From CAG-877 sp963645945 (GTDB lineage Bacteria; Bacillota_I; Bacilli_A; RF39; UBA660), in contig CAVIUA010000030.1 of NCBI GenBank assembly GCA_963645945.1, positions 1 through 13,894 of the forward strand: a DNA stretch of 13,894 nucleotides. Direction: 5' to 3'. How positions within the stretch are numbered: position 1 is the stretch's first letter; every line of letters begins with the position of its first letter. Made by a program: the position numbers and the translations under genes. The notes below the pieces were generated by a model. The model saw nothing but the letters and a program-made list of their open reading frames with translations, ran no database searches and was not told the DNA's origin. Below, in pieces: positions 13,784 to 13,894 of this stretch.

Positions 13784-13811
13784 ATTATAACACAAAAAAG
13801 ACCTTAGTCAA
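13784..13811 (-). promoter_or_regulatory. Strong promoter of the pilin unit (extended -10)
   Basis: TTGACT (13806-13811), a 16-nt spacer ending in TGT, and a perfect TATAAT (13784-13789). The predicted start is about 13777, giving a leader of about 55 nt, the longest in the window. The -35 lies within the hairpin of the preceding gene's terminator. Confidence 0.7.
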
Positions 13812-13822
13812 AGCTAAAGTCT
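13793..13822 (-). terminator. Intrinsic terminator of an upstream gene outside the window
   Basis: Minus-strand stem AGACTTTAG/CTAAGGTCT (13814-13822 and 13799-13807, one G-T pair), 6-nt loop, then TTTTTTGTG. It ends a transcript coming from beyond the right edge. A minus-strand TAA at 13883-13885 could be the end of that gene, but too little is visible to call it. Confidence 0.7.
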
Positions 13823-13894
13823 AAACAATTTCTTTTTTCTGTTAATTTTTATTTGAATGTCCGTTTTAATAAAAAAGCGGAATTAAGTATGATT

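Noticed and set aside
13861..13881. Imperfect hairpin TCCG...CGGA near the right edge
   Set aside because: The stem needs a bulge and is not followed by a T tract on either strand. It may belong to the end of an unseen gene.
1..13894. Insertion sequences, integrases, attachment sites or phage genes
   Set aside because: No transposase, integrase, terminal inverted repeats with target duplications, or phage structural genes are visible. The two tRNA genes are intact, and no duplicated tRNA end was noticed nearby.

Overview
The window comes from a very AT-rich, low-GC Gram-positive-type bacterium (Bacillota). An uncultured gut Bacilli/RF39-like lineage is my guess, not something the sequence proves. 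Evidence: strongly A/T-biased codons, AGGAGG-type ribosome binding sites, short intrinsic terminators ending in U tracts, a lipoprotein signal, and tRNA genes with encoded CCA. The standard genetic code fits: the many tryptophans are TGG and TGA serves as a stop. Every supported gene lies on the minus strand, so transcription runs from high to low coordinates.

Layout in order of transcription. (1) 13799-9591: after the terminator of an unseen upstream gene, a strong extended -10 promoter drives a giant prepilin-like protein (about 1190 aa, 'GFTLIE' N-terminus, six tandem Ig-like modules). A small membrane-anchored extracytoplasmic protein and an intrinsic terminator follow. (2) 9580-6549: a promoter, two back-to-back PlsC-type acyltransferases, an AMP-forming acyl-CoA/acyl-ACP ligase, and a terminator. 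This looks like a cassette for activating fatty acids and building phospholipid. (3) 6548-5681: a single alpha/beta hydrolase gene with its own promoter and terminator. (4) 5677-4311: a DUF1003 membrane protein overlapping a DUF1307/YehR-like lipoprotein gene, then tRNA-Arg(CCG) only 12 nt after the stop codon, tRNA-Thr(GGT), and a candidate terminator. (5) 4280-41: a regulated-looking promoter region, then a tightly packed operon of an AAA+ ATPase with an uncharacterised N-terminal region, a 123-aa protein that looks like a catalytically dead AAA+ core, a HExxH metallopeptidase/VWA-like protein, a histidine phosphatase, possibly a 21-aa ORF, and a terminator.

The most unusual part is unit 5. 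AAA+ (MoxR-like) ATPases paired with VWA proteins are a known chaperone/remodelling theme. Here the VWA protein also carries a metallopeptidase-like domain, and a small protein between the two partners aligns by eye along the whole AAA+ core while lacking the P-loop and Walker B acids. A second pattern is promoter design. Three protein-coding units (AAA operon, DUF1003, hydrolase) share TGATAnnAT plus 6 nt plus GG, which places the predicted transcription start on the first G of the ribosome binding site. The tRNA-Thr gene has a related TGATAAAAT element. Promoters are packed against or into the terminator of the preceding unit.

Several of the longest possible ORFs begin upstream of or inside their own ribosome binding site. 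I give shorter starts for these and explain each one.
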